Positions 27,319-35,969 of a DNA stretch of 64,000 nt are shown here, one piece after another. The DNA comes from Roseibacillus sp. (lineage in GTDB: Bacteria; Verrucomicrobiota; Verrucomicrobiia; Verrucomicrobiales; Akkermansiaceae), in NCBI GenBank assembly GCA_028821775.1, contig JAPKFB010000003.1:1-64000 (forward strand), in the 5' to 3' direction. The notes beneath the pieces were generated by a model. That model saw only the letters and a list, made by a program, of their open reading frames with translations, ran no database searches and had not been told where the DNA came from. Position 1 is the first letter of the stretch; every line of letters begins with the position of its first letter. Both the position numbers and the translations under genes were made by a program.

Positions 27319-28382
27319 TGAGCGAGCGACCGGTCAGTGCGGAGGATGTGGCAGCGGCGGTGCGAGGGCATTCGCAGGTCTGCGCAGTTGGGGGCGGGAC
27401 GAAGCGGCCGCTGGTCGGGGCCGGAGTGCCGATCGAGTTGAGTGCCCTTTCAGGTATCACTGAGTATGAGGCTTCCGAGTATACATTTACGGCCATGGCG
27501 GGAACACCGGTGGGCGAAGTGGAGGACGCCCTCAGAGCGAAGGGCCAGTATCTTCCCTTCGATCCGCTATTCGTGGAGGCGGGCGCGACGCTCGGCGGCA
27601 CGGTGGCCTCCGGGCTCTCGGGGCCGGGTCGTTTTCGCTACGGGGGAATTCGTGATTTCCTGATCGGCGTGCAGTTTGTCGACGGTCGGGGGCAGCTCGT
27701 GCGCTCCGGCGGGAAGGTGGTCAAGAATGCAGCGGGGTTCGATTTGCCCAAGTTCATGGTGGGAAGTCTGGGGCGCTTCGGGATCATGACGGAGCTGAGC
27801 TTCAAGGTGTTTCCCGCTCCGGTGGGATCGGTCACGCTGAAAGTCGCCTGTCCCGATTCCGCCGAGGCGATGGAGCGTCTCGCGGAGATTTCCTCGTCAC
27901 GCTGGGAGGCCGATGCCTTGGACTATCAGGGCGGAGAGGGAGCCCTCTTCCTGCGTCTGGGCGGCCCACGGAAGGCGTTGGACTTGCTTTCCCAAGAGAT
28001 TGGAAATCGTTGGCCAGGAGAAGTGACCCGGCTGGAAAATGGCGCGATCTGGACTGACGTCAAGGAGGCGCGTTGGGGCGCGGGAACCCATCTGGCAAAG
28101 GTGCCGGTCACTCCGTCCAGGATCGTGGATCTGGAAGAAGGGCTGGCCTCCCTCGAGGGCGTGCAGAGTTGGTATTCCTCCGGGGGGGCGGTGGCTTGGT
28201 TGTCTTTTGACGGCAGTGACCGCGAGGCATTGGACAGGCGCCTGACTGATTGTGGACTGGCGGGTTTGACGGTTCGTGGGGAGGGAGGAGGGAGTCCCTG
28301 GCTCGGTCAACGTGAGTCCGGGAAGATCCTGGGAGCGGTGAAGATCGCGCTCGATCCGGAGGGAAAATTCCCGGCAACCTAA
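27318..28382 (+). CDS. glcE: Glycolate oxidase FAD subunit GlcE
   Basis: A 354-residue FAD-binding protein with the shorter GlcE layout: VCAVGGGTKRPL, then EAGATLGGTVASGLSGPGRF, RYGGIRDFLIGVQFVDG and GGKVVKNAAGFDLPKFMVGS (GlcE-typical). The C-terminal half is poorly conserved, as usual. GlcE is the second flavin subunit of the glycolate oxidase complex. It starts within the glcD stop codon and ends 15 bp before glcF. Confidence 0.94.
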   Translation: MSERPVSAEDVAAAVRGHSQVCAVGGGTKRPLVGAGVPIELSALSGITEYEASEYTFTAMAGTPVGEVEDALRAKGQYLPFDPLFVEAGATLGGTVASGLSGPGRFRYGGIRDFLIGVQFVDGRGQLVRSGGKVVKNAAGFDLPKFMVGSLGRFGIMTELSFKVFPAPVGSVTLKVACPDSAEAMERLAEISSSRWEADALDYQGGEGALFLRLGGPRKALDLLSQEIGNRWPGEVTRLENGAIWTDVKEARWGAGTHLAKVPVTPSRIVDLEEGLASLEGVQSWYSSGGAVAWLSFDGSDREALDRRLTDCGLAGLTVRGEGGGSPWLGQRESGKILGAVKIALDPEGKFPAT

Positions 28383-28397
28383 CTGAATTAAAAACCC

Positions 28398-29657
28398 ATG
28401 TTGCACAAGATTGATGCGGAGAAGGTGGGGCCTTTTGGCGAGCCGATGGCAGAAGCGGTGCGCAGTTGTGTGCATTGCGGATTCTGCTTGGCGGCTTGTC
28501 CGACATACGGAGAGCTTGGTCAGGAACTCGACACCCCGCGTGGACGCATCGTCTTGATGAAGGAAGTGCTGGAAGGGGGGCTCGAAGTGGAAGAAGCATT
28601 GCCCCATCTCGATGCTTGCCTCGGTTGCCTGGCCTGTGAACCCGCCTGTCCGTCCGGGGTGGAGTATCGAAACCTGATCAGTCCCTTCCGTACGCTTGCC
28701 GAAGAGAAACGATCGCGACCAGCCTCCGAGAAACTGCGGCGGTTCATGGTCTTGCAATCCCTGCCCTATCCGGGGCGCTTTCGAGTGGCGGCAACGATGG
28801 GCAAATTCGCCAAGCCTTTTGCCAATCTGCTGCCCAAGTCGATGCGGGCGATGATGGATCTGCTTCCATCCTCGCTGCCTCCGAAACAAGAGTTGCAGGA
28901 GCGTTATGAGGCGAAGGGGGAGAGGCGTGCGGTGGTGGCGCTTCTCGCGGGCTGTGCGCAGCAAGTTCTCGATCCCGACATCAATGCGGCAACGATCGAG
29001 GTGTTAACCCGTCAGGGGGTGGAAGTGCTCGTGCCGAAAGCGCAAGGGTGCTGCGGCGCACTGTCCTGGCATGTGGGCGATCATCGAGCGGCGCAGGCAT
29101 TCGCGCGGAAGAACCTCGATGCCTTTTCCGAGGTCGATGCCATCATCACCAACGCTGCGGGTTGCGGTTCCGGGATGCACGAGTATCCGCTCATCCTGCG
29201 GGGGACGGACGATGAGGGGCGAGCGACCGAATTTGCGAAGAAGGTGGTAGATGTGACTGTCTTTCTCCGGGGGCTCGGCGACCTGGAGGAGATTCCTGAT
29301 TCGAAGAAGGAGGTTACGATTGCCTATCACGACGCGTGCCACCTTTCGAACGGGCAAGGGGTTCGGGACGAGCCGCGTGAATTGCTGCGGAGAATTCCAG
29401 GCGTGACGGTGGTCGAGCTGAGGGAGGCTCATCTCTGTTGCGGATCAGCCGGGACCTACAATGTGGATCAACCTGGAATTGCAGCCTCACTCGGAGCGCA
29501 AAAGGCGCAGGCAGTCGTCGCGACTGGGGCCACGGTGGTGGCGAGTGGAAATATTGGTTGTCTCACCCAGTTGAAAATGCATCTCGAAAGATTGGATTCG
29601 GGAGTGCAGGTGCGCCATACTGTGCAGGTCCTTCGGGATGCATGGGATTCAAGGTGA
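28398..29657 (+). CDS. glcF: Glycolate oxidase iron-sulfur subunit GlcF
   Basis: A 419-residue protein with two N-terminal [4Fe-4S] sites (CVHCGFCLAACP and CLGCLACEPACPSG) and the two C-terminal CCG-domain signatures (QGCCGALSWHVG and HLCCGSAGTYN). This is the electron-transfer subunit of glycolate oxidase, peripheral to the inner membrane. It closes the glc block; a small predicted membrane ORF and a HAD phosphatase follow on the same strand. Confidence 0.96.
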   Translation: MLHKIDAEKVGPFGEPMAEAVRSCVHCGFCLAACPTYGELGQELDTPRGRIVLMKEVLEGGLEVEEALPHLDACLGCLACEPACPSGVEYRNLISPFRTLAEEKRSRPASEKLRRFMVLQSLPYPGRFRVAATMGKFAKPFANLLPKSMRAMMDLLPSSLPPKQELQERYEAKGERRAVVALLAGCAQQVLDPDINAATIEVLTRQGVEVLVPKAQGCCGALSWHVGDHRAAQAFARKNLDAFSEVDAIITNAAGCGSGMHEYPLILRGTDDEGRATEFAKKVVDVTVFLRGLGDLEEIPDSKKEVTIAYHDACHLSNGQGVRDEPRELLRRIPGVTVVELREAHLCCGSAGTYNVDQPGIAASLGAQKAQAVVATGATVVASGNIGCLTQLKMHLERLDSGVQVRHTVQVLRDAWDSR

Positions 29658-29664
29658 AGCTGTT

Positions 29665-29898
29665 GTGACCTCTGGAGTGAAGGGCCCTGTCAATAACTCA
29701 GGGGGTCCTCTTTTTGGTGCAAGGTCCTCCATTCTGATTTTTTCTGTGGCCTTTCTCCTAATTGGAGCGGCCGGGATGGCGCTCGCGGCATCGCTCGGCT
29801 TTCGTAAGGAGAGGCACTTCGGGAAGAGTTTCTGGCCCGGAGATTGCTGGGCGGACGAAGTGTTGTGTGGGATGTTTCGTTCGGAGTGGAAACAGTAG
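29665..29898 (+). CDS. Possible small single-pass membrane protein
   Basis: A frame from GTG 29665 (77 residues) contains one convincing membrane helix (SSILIFSVAFLLIGAAGMALAA). The rest is a short Cys/Trp-containing tail of no recognised family. It lies between glcF and the HAD gene, where the spacing would otherwise be a 250-bp gap in an operon-like run. There is no RBS or recognisable homology, so it may be chance. Confidence 0.35.
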   Translation: MTSGVKGPVNNSGGPLFGARSSILIFSVAFLLIGAAGMALAASLGFRKERHFGKSFWPGDCWADEVLCGMFRSEWKQ

Positions 29899-29905
29899 TT
29901 CGAAC

Positions 29906-30634
29906 ATGAGCGTGCAACCTGACCAAACCAAGGCGCTGTGTTTTGACCTTGGGAATACCCTGATTGAATTTGGCCCCCGCCAGATCGCCCATCAGTATGA
30001 ATTGCTCAAGGGGGCGCTGGAAGAGATGTTGGGTCCCTGCGATGGAGCCGCATTGAAGGCCGTGCGGGACCGGCAGATTGTCGCGCCCTATTCCAACGGC
30101 TACCGCGAGAATGATTTGAGAGAGTGCGGTGCGGAGTTGATCCGAGAGATTTACGAGGTGGAGCCCGAAGATCACCAGGTGGATGCGCTGGTGGAGGCGC
30201 GCTATCAGGCCTTTATGGATGGGGTCGAAGTGACCGGGGAGGTGCTTGAACTGTTGAGGAAGCTTCAGACGCGCTATCGCTTGGCACTGCTCTCCAACTA
30301 CCCTTGTGGGCGATCGATTCGCGATGGTCTCGCGAAGCTTGGGTTGGCGGAGTTCTTTGCGTGCATTGTTGTGTCCGGCGAAGTGGGTTTCGTGAAGCCG
30401 CATCCGCGCCCCTACGAACTGATGCTGGAGGGGCTTGGGTTGAATGCTGATCAATGCGTCTATGTCGGCGACAACTGGCTGGCTGATGTGCAGGGGGCGA
30501 AGGGAGTCGGGATGCGCGCGGTTCTCACCACCCAGCATGTGCCCTATGAGAGATTCGAGCCCAAGGAAGGCGATCACCAACCGGAGGCACGCATCGGGAA
30601 CCTGGCGGAATTGGAAGGGCTCTTCCTGGCCTGA
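29906..30634 (+). CDS. HAD-superfamily hydrolase, possible phosphoglycolate phosphatase
   Basis: From ATG 29906 the protein has 242 residues. HAD motifs: CFDLGNTLIEF (motif I), LLSNYP (motif II), GFVKPHPRPY (motif III Lys) and YVGDNWLADVQGA (motif IV). The second Asp of motif I is Gly, as in the YihX-like 'DLGN' phosphatases, so it is not a sign of inactivity. The cap is alpha-helical (class IA). Its place behind the glycolate oxidase genes suggests it could be the phosphatase that releases glycolate from 2-phosphoglycolate, but sequence alone does not fix the substrate. Confidence 0.85.
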   Translation: MSVQPDQTKALCFDLGNTLIEFGPRQIAHQYELLKGALEEMLGPCDGAALKAVRDRQIVAPYSNGYRENDLRECGAELIREIYEVEPEDHQVDALVEARYQAFMDGVEVTGEVLELLRKLQTRYRLALLSNYPCGRSIRDGLAKLGLAEFFACIVVSGEVGFVKPHPRPYELMLEGLGLNADQCVYVGDNWLADVQGAKGVGMRAVLTTQHVPYERFEPKEGDHQPEARIGNLAELEGLFLA

Positions 30635-30873
30635 CCAGCGCACGGAGGCCAGAAAGTGCTCCGGAGGAAAGGCTTATTTCTTGAGTGAGGATCGCTTGAT
30701 GTGAGGAAGGAAGAGATCGCCAACCTGGCGTTCTTTGGAAGCGAGAGGGGGGGATCGTCGATGATTCCGTTTCAAAGTGCGATCCCGAGGGAACCGGCTT
30801 GTCTTGCGCGCTTGGATCACGCAAAAAAGGAGGAGCACCGCAAGGTGCCGTTCACTTCCGCAACCCGAAATTC

Positions 30874-32352
30874 ATGAATAAGCTGCTCTTCCTAAACCTT
30901 GTTGTCGTTTGTGCATCTCTCTCTCCGGCCGCCAATCGACCCAACGTCGTTTTCGTTCTTACTGATGATCAACGCTCGGACGCCCTGAGCTGCATGGGGG
31001 CCAAGCATCTCGAGACGCCCAACATTGATCGGCTTGCGGCGGAAGGTGTTCTCTTCAAGAATCACTTTTGCACCACCTCATTGTGTTCTCCCAGCCGGGC
31101 CTCCATCCTGGGTGGGCTTTACGCTCACGCCCATGGGGTCACCAACAACTTCACGGATTACCCCAAGGAGTTGCCCACCTTCCCGCGCCAGTTGCAAAGT
31201 GAAGGCTACGCCACAGCGTATATCGGGAAGTGGCACATGGGCGAAAAGGACGACAGCAAGCGTCCGGGCTTCGATCACTTCATCACGCACCAAGGGCAGG
31301 GGAAGTACTTCGACACGGTCTTCCGGGTGAACAATGGCGAGCGCAAAGTGGTGCCCGGGTATTACACCACGGTGGTGACCGACTTGGCGATCGACTGGCT
31401 CCAGCAGCAAAAGAAGGACCAGCCCTTCCTCTTGATCCTCGGACACAAGGCTCCGCACAGCTTCTACTTTCCCGAGCCGAAGTACCAGGGAGTCTTCGAC
31501 GATGTGCGTGTTCCCTATCCGGACACAGCCTTCCATCTCGATGACAATCCAGTCTGGATCAAGCAGCGCCTGACTACCTGGCATGGTATTTACGGGCCGC
31601 TCTTTGAGTGGCGCAAGAAGTTCCCGGACACTTCGGCGGCCGGCATGGTCGCATTCGAAGAGATGATTCGAGCCTACTGGGGGACGCTGCTCTCGGTTGA
31701 TGACTCGGTGGGTCGACTCTATGACGAACTCTGGCGGATGGGAGCGCTCGACAACACGCTCTTCATCTTCACCAGCGACAACGGACTCCTCGAAGGAGAA
31801 CACGGAATGGTCGACAAGCGTACTGCGCATGAAGGATCGCTCCGCATCCCATTGGTGGTGCGCTATCCCGAACTCGTTTCTCCGAAGAGATCCAAGGTGA
31901 TTGAGGCCCAGACCCTGACTCTCGATTTCGCCGCCTCCATTCTCGAGATTTGCGGAGCGAAGGCGCTGCCCAAGACCCAGGGGCGCTCCTGGAAGAGCCT
32001 CATCACGACCGGTGATCCCGAATGGCGAACGAGTTGGTACTACGAGTACAACTACGAGAAGCAGTTTCCCTACACACCGAACGTGCGGGCTCTCCGCACG
32101 GATCGATGGAAGTACATCCGCTATCCTCACGGGGATGGCTCACCCGACAAGCATCTGGCCGAGCTCTACGATCTGCAGGCAGATCCCGAAGAGCGTTACA
32201 ACTTGATCAAGGACAAGAAGCACGCGAATCTCGTGAAGGAGCTGCGGGCTGTGTTGGATCGCCGGATCAAGGAAGCCCACCCGGATGGCAAGGACAGGAT
32301 GCCGATGGACGAAGGGATCAAGGGCGAATTGCCTGACGAGAGTATTCGCTAG
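30874..32352 (+). CDS. Secreted sulfatase, N-acetylglucosamine-6-sulfatase-like
   Basis: A 492-residue S1 sulfatase from ATG 30874 with a signal peptide ending near SPAA-N (residue 20). Motifs: [18 protein letters not shown] at 71-75 then [24 protein letters not shown], and [24 protein letters not shown]. The TDDQR, HGVTNN and GLLEGEHG pattern resembles N-acetylglucosamine-6-sulfatase-like and choline-sulfatase-like branches. The stop codon TAG is formed by the TA target of the adjacent MITE plus the element's first G. About 240 bp upstream hold no gene. Confidence 0.92.
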   Translation: MNKLLFLNLVVVCASLSPAANRPNVVFVLTDDQRSDALSCMGAKHLETPNIDRLAAEGVLFKNHFCTTSLCSPSRASILGGLYAHAHGVTNNFTDYPKELPTFPRQLQSEGYATAYIGKWHMGEKDDSKRPGFDHFITHQGQGKYFDTVFRVNNGERKVVPGYYTTVVTDLAIDWLQQQKKDQPFLLILGHKAPHSFYFPEPKYQGVFDDVRVPYPDTAFHLDDNPVWIKQRLTTWHGIYGPLFEWRKKFPDTSAAGMVAFEEMIRAYWGTLLSVDDSVGRLYDELWRMGALDNTLFIFTSDNGLLEGEHGMVDKRTAHEGSLRIPLVVRYPELVSPKRSKVIEAQTLTLDFAASILEICGAKALPKTQGRSWKSLITTGDPEWRTSWYYEYNYEKQFPYTPNVRALRTDRWKYIRYPHGDGSPDKHLAELYDLQADPEERYNLIKDKKHANLVKELRAVLDRRIKEAHPDGKDRMPMDEGIKGELPDESIR

Positions 32353-32534
32353 GGTGTGTTCGAAAACCCGACTGGCGGCGGGGTTGGAATTGATTCGGAA
32401 GGAATCCGAGGCCCTTTTTCCTTCCAGCTGCGTTTCCGTCTGGCTCTGTAGGCTTGCCCATCGCTGCCGGTCGACGCCTTGCCAATCGGAAAAATTACTC
32501 GCTCCGGCCCTCACCCGGGTTTTCGAACACACCC
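32352..32534. mobile_element. 183-bp MITE with 19-bp perfect inverted repeats and TA duplication
   Basis: The element begins GGGTGTGTTCGAAAACCCG (32352-32370) and ends with the exact reverse complement (32516-32534). It is flanked on both sides by TA (32350-32351 and 32535-32536). TA target duplication and short perfect inverted repeats are typical of non-autonomous IS630/Tc1-mariner elements. The interior has no convincing gene. It sits between two convergent genes, and each one's stop codon TAG is TA plus the terminal G of the element. Removing the element and one TA leaves overlapping native stops, TAA on the plus strand and TAG on the minus strand. Confidence 0.85.
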
Positions 32535-33268
32535 TAATCAGTTGAGAGTTCGATCTCGCACCGCGGAAGAGCGGAGCGGAGCTGGGCGAGGCCCTTCTTG
32601 GTCACCTTCGTTTCGCCGAGCCACACTTTTCTGAGCGATCGGATTTTGACGAGGGAAACGATGCACCCGTCGGTGATCTTGGTGTTGCGTAGGTTGAGCT
32701 CTTTCAGGACAGGGAGGGCGGTAAGCTTGGCAACCCCAACGTCGCTGATCGCGGTGTCACGCAGGCCGAGGTAAATGAGCAAGGGGAGGTCCTTGAGATG
32801 TTCGAGCCCTGCGTTGGTGATCTTCGTCCCTCCGATCGGAAGAAACTGGAGGGATGGCAACCCTGCGAGATGCGCCATGCCCTTGTCGTCGACGTTCGTC
32901 TGCCACAGGTTGAGCCATTCGAGTTTCTTCAGCTTGGAGAGGTGGGCCAGGCCAGCGCCGGTCAGGGAGGTGCCTTCCAGGGAGAGATCGGTCAGGTGCT
33001 TGAAGCTGGCCACGAGTTTGAGGTCGTCGTCCTGGAGATTGGCGGAGCCATTGAGCTTTACCTCAGTCGCCATTTTGGTCTGGTCTTCTCGAAAGACAGT
33101 TCCGCCCAGCGCAGCGATCGCTTTCTCGGGAGGGATGGAGGGCGCGGGAGGTTCCGTATCCTTGGCCTTTGCAGGGCCCGCAAGAGCGATGCTCGTCAAC
33201 ACGAGTTGGAGAGATCTCTTCAGGATGTGCACTGGGGGGAGTATTTTGCGGATGATGCCGTCAAGCAA
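32534..33268 (-). CDS. Secreted leucine-rich-repeat protein
   Basis: About 232-244 residues. The N-terminus holds a signal peptide (ILKRSLQLVLTSIALAGPAKA) and the body has about six LRRs of 23-24 residues. They have the form L..L..L.L..T.IT..GL..L..L, for example LTDLSLEGTSLTGAGLAHL, LEWLNLWQTNVDDKGMAHL and LKELNLRNTKITDGC. Bacterial LRR proteins of this type probably bind protein partners outside the cell; the function is unknown. There is no ATG before the signal: the choice is TTG 33268 or GTG 33232, the second giving the better signal peptide. The stop codon uses the MITE end. Confidence 0.8.
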   Translation of the reverse strand: MLDGIIRKILPPVHILKRSLQLVLTSIALAGPAKAKDTEPPAPSIPPEKAIAALGGTVFREDQTKMATEVKLNGSANLQDDDLKLVASFKHLTDLSLEGTSLTGAGLAHLSKLKKLEWLNLWQTNVDDKGMAHLAGLPSLQFLPIGGTKITNAGLEHLKDLPLLIYLGLRDTAISDVGVAKLTALPVLKELNLRNTKITDGCIVSLVKIRSLRKVWLGETKVTKKGLAQLRSALPRCEIELSTD

Positions 33269-33454
33269 GAGACTTCAGCTGGCGAAGACACCCGCAAGAA
33301 CAAAGCGCGGGCTGGGTCGACCCGAAGTTGACCAGTTTCTCGGGAAGTTCTGCCGATCGTGGCGACGCTTTCCTCGGGCGTTCCCATTGTAAGGGTCGTC
33401 CTTGCTTCTTGAGTGGGTAGCAAGCAAGCTCCGTGGCCGCGTAATTCTGGGACC

Positions 33455-34342
33455 ATGTCTGAAGGAGATTTCTACGCCATTTCTGCCGGCCTCGTCTGGT
33501 CCTTCGGTGTGATTCTGATGCGAGTCTCCGGACTTCACATTCAGCCGGTCGCCCTCACGATCTTCAAGAGTGGAATGGCCACGATGTTCTTTGCGATGAC
33601 CCTTCCGGTTCTCAACGAACCATTTGTCCAGAGCCTTCCTGCCGAAGCCTATTTCCGCCTGGTGGTGAGTGGTATTCTCGGAATTACAATTGCGGACACG
33701 ATGTTCGCGGCCGCCTTGAATCGACTGGGCGCCAGTCTCCAGGCCCTGGCCGATTGCATCTACTCACCGGCGATAGCGGGAATCGGATTTTTGATGTTCG
33801 AGGAATACCTGGGAATGTGGGAACTCCTGGGAGGGATCTTGGTTGTTGGGGGGGTAGCCGTGGGAATGCGAATGACGGCAGAGGTGCACAGTCGAAAGGA
33901 CTTGGTCATGGGAGTGATCCTCGCTTCCGGTGCGCACATCATCATGGCTGTCGGAATCCTGATGGTTCGTGATCTCATTCGGGAGGAAAGCCTTTCCATC
34001 GTCTGGATCTCAGGGGTTCGCTTCTTTGCTGCGACGGTCACCCTTGTCGGTCTGGCTCTTTTCAGGATGCCTGCCAGGGAGGTATTCATGGGATTTACCC
34101 GTTGCGACACCTGGAAAACCACCATTCCCATGAGCTTCCTCGGCCCCTTTGTCGCCACCATGTTGTGGACTGCGGGCTTCAAGCACCTTGCCGCTGGGCG
34201 GGCGGCTATATACAACCAGCTCTCCACCGTTTTCATTCTGCTCTTGGCCGTCCTGATTCTGAAGGAGCGGATGACGAAGCGTAAGTTGACGGGGATCGCC
34301 CTGGCTGTTTGTGGGGCCCTTTTAGTTGCGTTGCAGAATTGA
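33455..34342 (+). CDS. EamA/DMT-family membrane transporter
   Basis: A 295-residue protein with ten predicted membrane helices in two five-helix EamA halves (about 5-135 and 150-295). Examples are AISAGLVWSFGVILMRVSGL, ELLGGILVVGGVAVG and LAAGRAAIYNQLSTVFILLLAVLILKERMT. The second half ends with the familiar LKERMTKRKLTGIALAVCGALLV. Drug/metabolite transporters export metabolites; the substrate is unknown. ATG 33455 was chosen because the first helix starts soon after. It is divergent from the LRR gene. Confidence 0.9.
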   Translation: MSEGDFYAISAGLVWSFGVILMRVSGLHIQPVALTIFKSGMATMFFAMTLPVLNEPFVQSLPAEAYFRLVVSGILGITIADTMFAAALNRLGASLQALADCIYSPAIAGIGFLMFEEYLGMWELLGGILVVGGVAVGMRMTAEVHSRKDLVMGVILASGAHIIMAVGILMVRDLIREESLSIVWISGVRFFAATVTLVGLALFRMPAREVFMGFTRCDTWKTTIPMSFLGPFVATMLWTAGFKHLAAGRAAIYNQLSTVFILLLAVLILKERMTKRKLTGIALAVCGALLVALQN

Positions 34343-34375
34343 GTCGATTCGGGGCTCCTGAATGGCTTTTCTGCA

Positions 34376-35944
34376 ATGGTCATGACGGGATCGATTCGAT
34401 GGACGCTTGCAGTTTGTGCCTTTGTGATCACGCAGGTGGCGGTGGCCCAGCAACCGGCACCGGTCAAGCGTCCCAACGTTTTGTTGATTGTGGCCGATGA
34501 CATGAACTGGGACAGCCCGGGGTGCTTTGGGGGAACGGTCAATGGGATCACTCCAAACATTGACCGTCTCGCGGAGGAGGGGATGCGATTCTGGCACGCC
34601 TACGTCAATGTGGCGGTATGTACTCCTTCCCGGTCCGTGATGTTGACCGGGCTCTATCCTCAGAATTCGGGGGTGAAGGGATTTCAAAACATCCGACCTG
34701 GCACTCCCACCTTATCCTCCATTCTCAATCAAGCCGGCTACCTCTGTGGAACCATTGGCAAGCCGCTGGGACAGCAGGAGCTCTTCCGCTGGGGAGTGAC
34801 GTATCGCTGGCAGGGGGCAGGGGATGAAGATCGGTGGGGGCGCAATCCCGCGGTTTACCGGCGTTTCACGAAGTCATTTTTGGAAGCCGCCAACTCATCC
34901 GGTCAGCCGTTTTTCCTGATGGCGAGTTCGCACGATCCGCATCGGCCATTTGCGAGCGGGGGGACGAAAGGCATTCGCGCGCAGAGGCCCCATATTGAGC
35001 GGGGAGATCCTTCGGGTCAGTTCAATCCGGAGGAAGTCACGGTTCCTGGGTTTCTTCCCGATCTGCCTGAGATTCGTCGTGAGATTGCCGACTACTCGAG
35101 CTCGGTGCGCCGTTTCGATGACACGGTGGGAGCGATTCTCGGAGAGCTCCGCCGGGCGGATCGCGAGAAGGATACGATCGTGGTGTTGCTTTCCGACCAC
35201 GGAATGCCCTTCCCCTTTGCCAAGAGCAATTGCTATTTGAACAGTAACCGGACTCCCCTCATCGTTCGTTGGCCCGGGAGGGTGAAGCCAAGCCGCATCG
35301 ATCGTGATCACATGGTTGCCGCCATCGATCTTGCTCCAACGATCCTGGAGGCGATTGGGGTGCCTGCCAACAAATGGAATACCCTGGGGAGCGGGCCCGC
35401 ACGGTTTGACGGGCGATCCTTTCTTGCGCTCCTGGAGGGCAGGACGCAACAGGGTCGGGATCATGTCTTCACCCAATTCGATCATATTCACGGCCGTCGG
35501 CCCTATCCCATGCGTTGCGTGCTCACCAAGGAGATGGCCTATATCTTCAATCCCTGGTCAGATGGAAATCGAATCTACCATGCCGAGCCGTTGAGCGGGC
35601 AGACCTTTCGTGCGATGCAGAATGCTGGGGAACAGGATGAGGAGATCGCGAAGCGGGTCGGGCATCTCCAGCGCCGCACGGTGGAGGAGTGTTACGATCT
35701 CAGGGTCGATCCGAATTGCAGGACGAATGTTGTGAATGACCCCGCCTATCGGGAGCGACTCGACAATCTGCGAGAGCGTCTTCGGCTGTGGTTGACGGCA
35801 ACGAAGGATCCCGCCCTGCAGGCCTTATTGCGGCGGGACGACCCAGTCGCCCTGCAGAAATACATGGCGTTGTACCTGGAGCAAGCGAAGCTGGAGATGG
35901 AGGAACGCAAGGTCTATGAACAGGGAACGCGCTATCGATTCTGA
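34376..35944 (+). CDS. Secreted sulfatase, heparan N-sulfatase-like
   Basis: A 522-residue S1 sulfatase with a signal peptide ending near VAVA-Q (residue 24). Motifs: NVLLIVADDMNWDSPGC, CTPSR at 82-86 with MLTGLYPQNSGVKGF, SSHDPHRPF and VLLSDHGMPFPFAKSN. PQNSGVKGF, SDHGMPFPFAKSN and NRTPLIVRWPG resemble N-sulfoglucosamine sulfohydrolase-type enzymes. The protein may therefore act on N-sulfated or related amino sugars. It is followed after 25 bp by the sialidase on the same strand, suggesting joint use on a complex glycan. Confidence 0.93.
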   Translation: MVMTGSIRWTLAVCAFVITQVAVAQQPAPVKRPNVLLIVADDMNWDSPGCFGGTVNGITPNIDRLAEEGMRFWHAYVNVAVCTPSRSVMLTGLYPQNSGVKGFQNIRPGTPTLSSILNQAGYLCGTIGKPLGQQELFRWGVTYRWQGAGDEDRWGRNPAVYRRFTKSFLEAANSSGQPFFLMASSHDPHRPFASGGTKGIRAQRPHIERGDPSGQFNPEEVTVPGFLPDLPEIRREIADYSSSVRRFDDTVGAILGELRRADREKDTIVVLLSDHGMPFPFAKSNCYLNSNRTPLIVRWPGRVKPSRIDRDHMVAAIDLAPTILEAIGVPANKWNTLGSGPARFDGRSFLALLEGRTQQGRDHVFTQFDHIHGRRPYPMRCVLTKEMAYIFNPWSDGNRIYHAEPLSGQTFRAMQNAGEQDEEIAKRVGHLQRRTVEECYDLRVDPNCRTNVVNDPAYRERLDNLRERLRLWLTATKDPALQALLRRDDPVALQKYMALYLEQAKLEMEERKVYEQGTRYRF

Positions 35945-35969
35945 GAGATCATACTCCCGACCATTCACC

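Noticed and set aside
29906-30634. Inactive HAD because motif I is DLGNT rather than DxDxT
   Set aside because: The DLGN variant occurs in known active phosphatases such as YihX, so loss of activity cannot be claimed.
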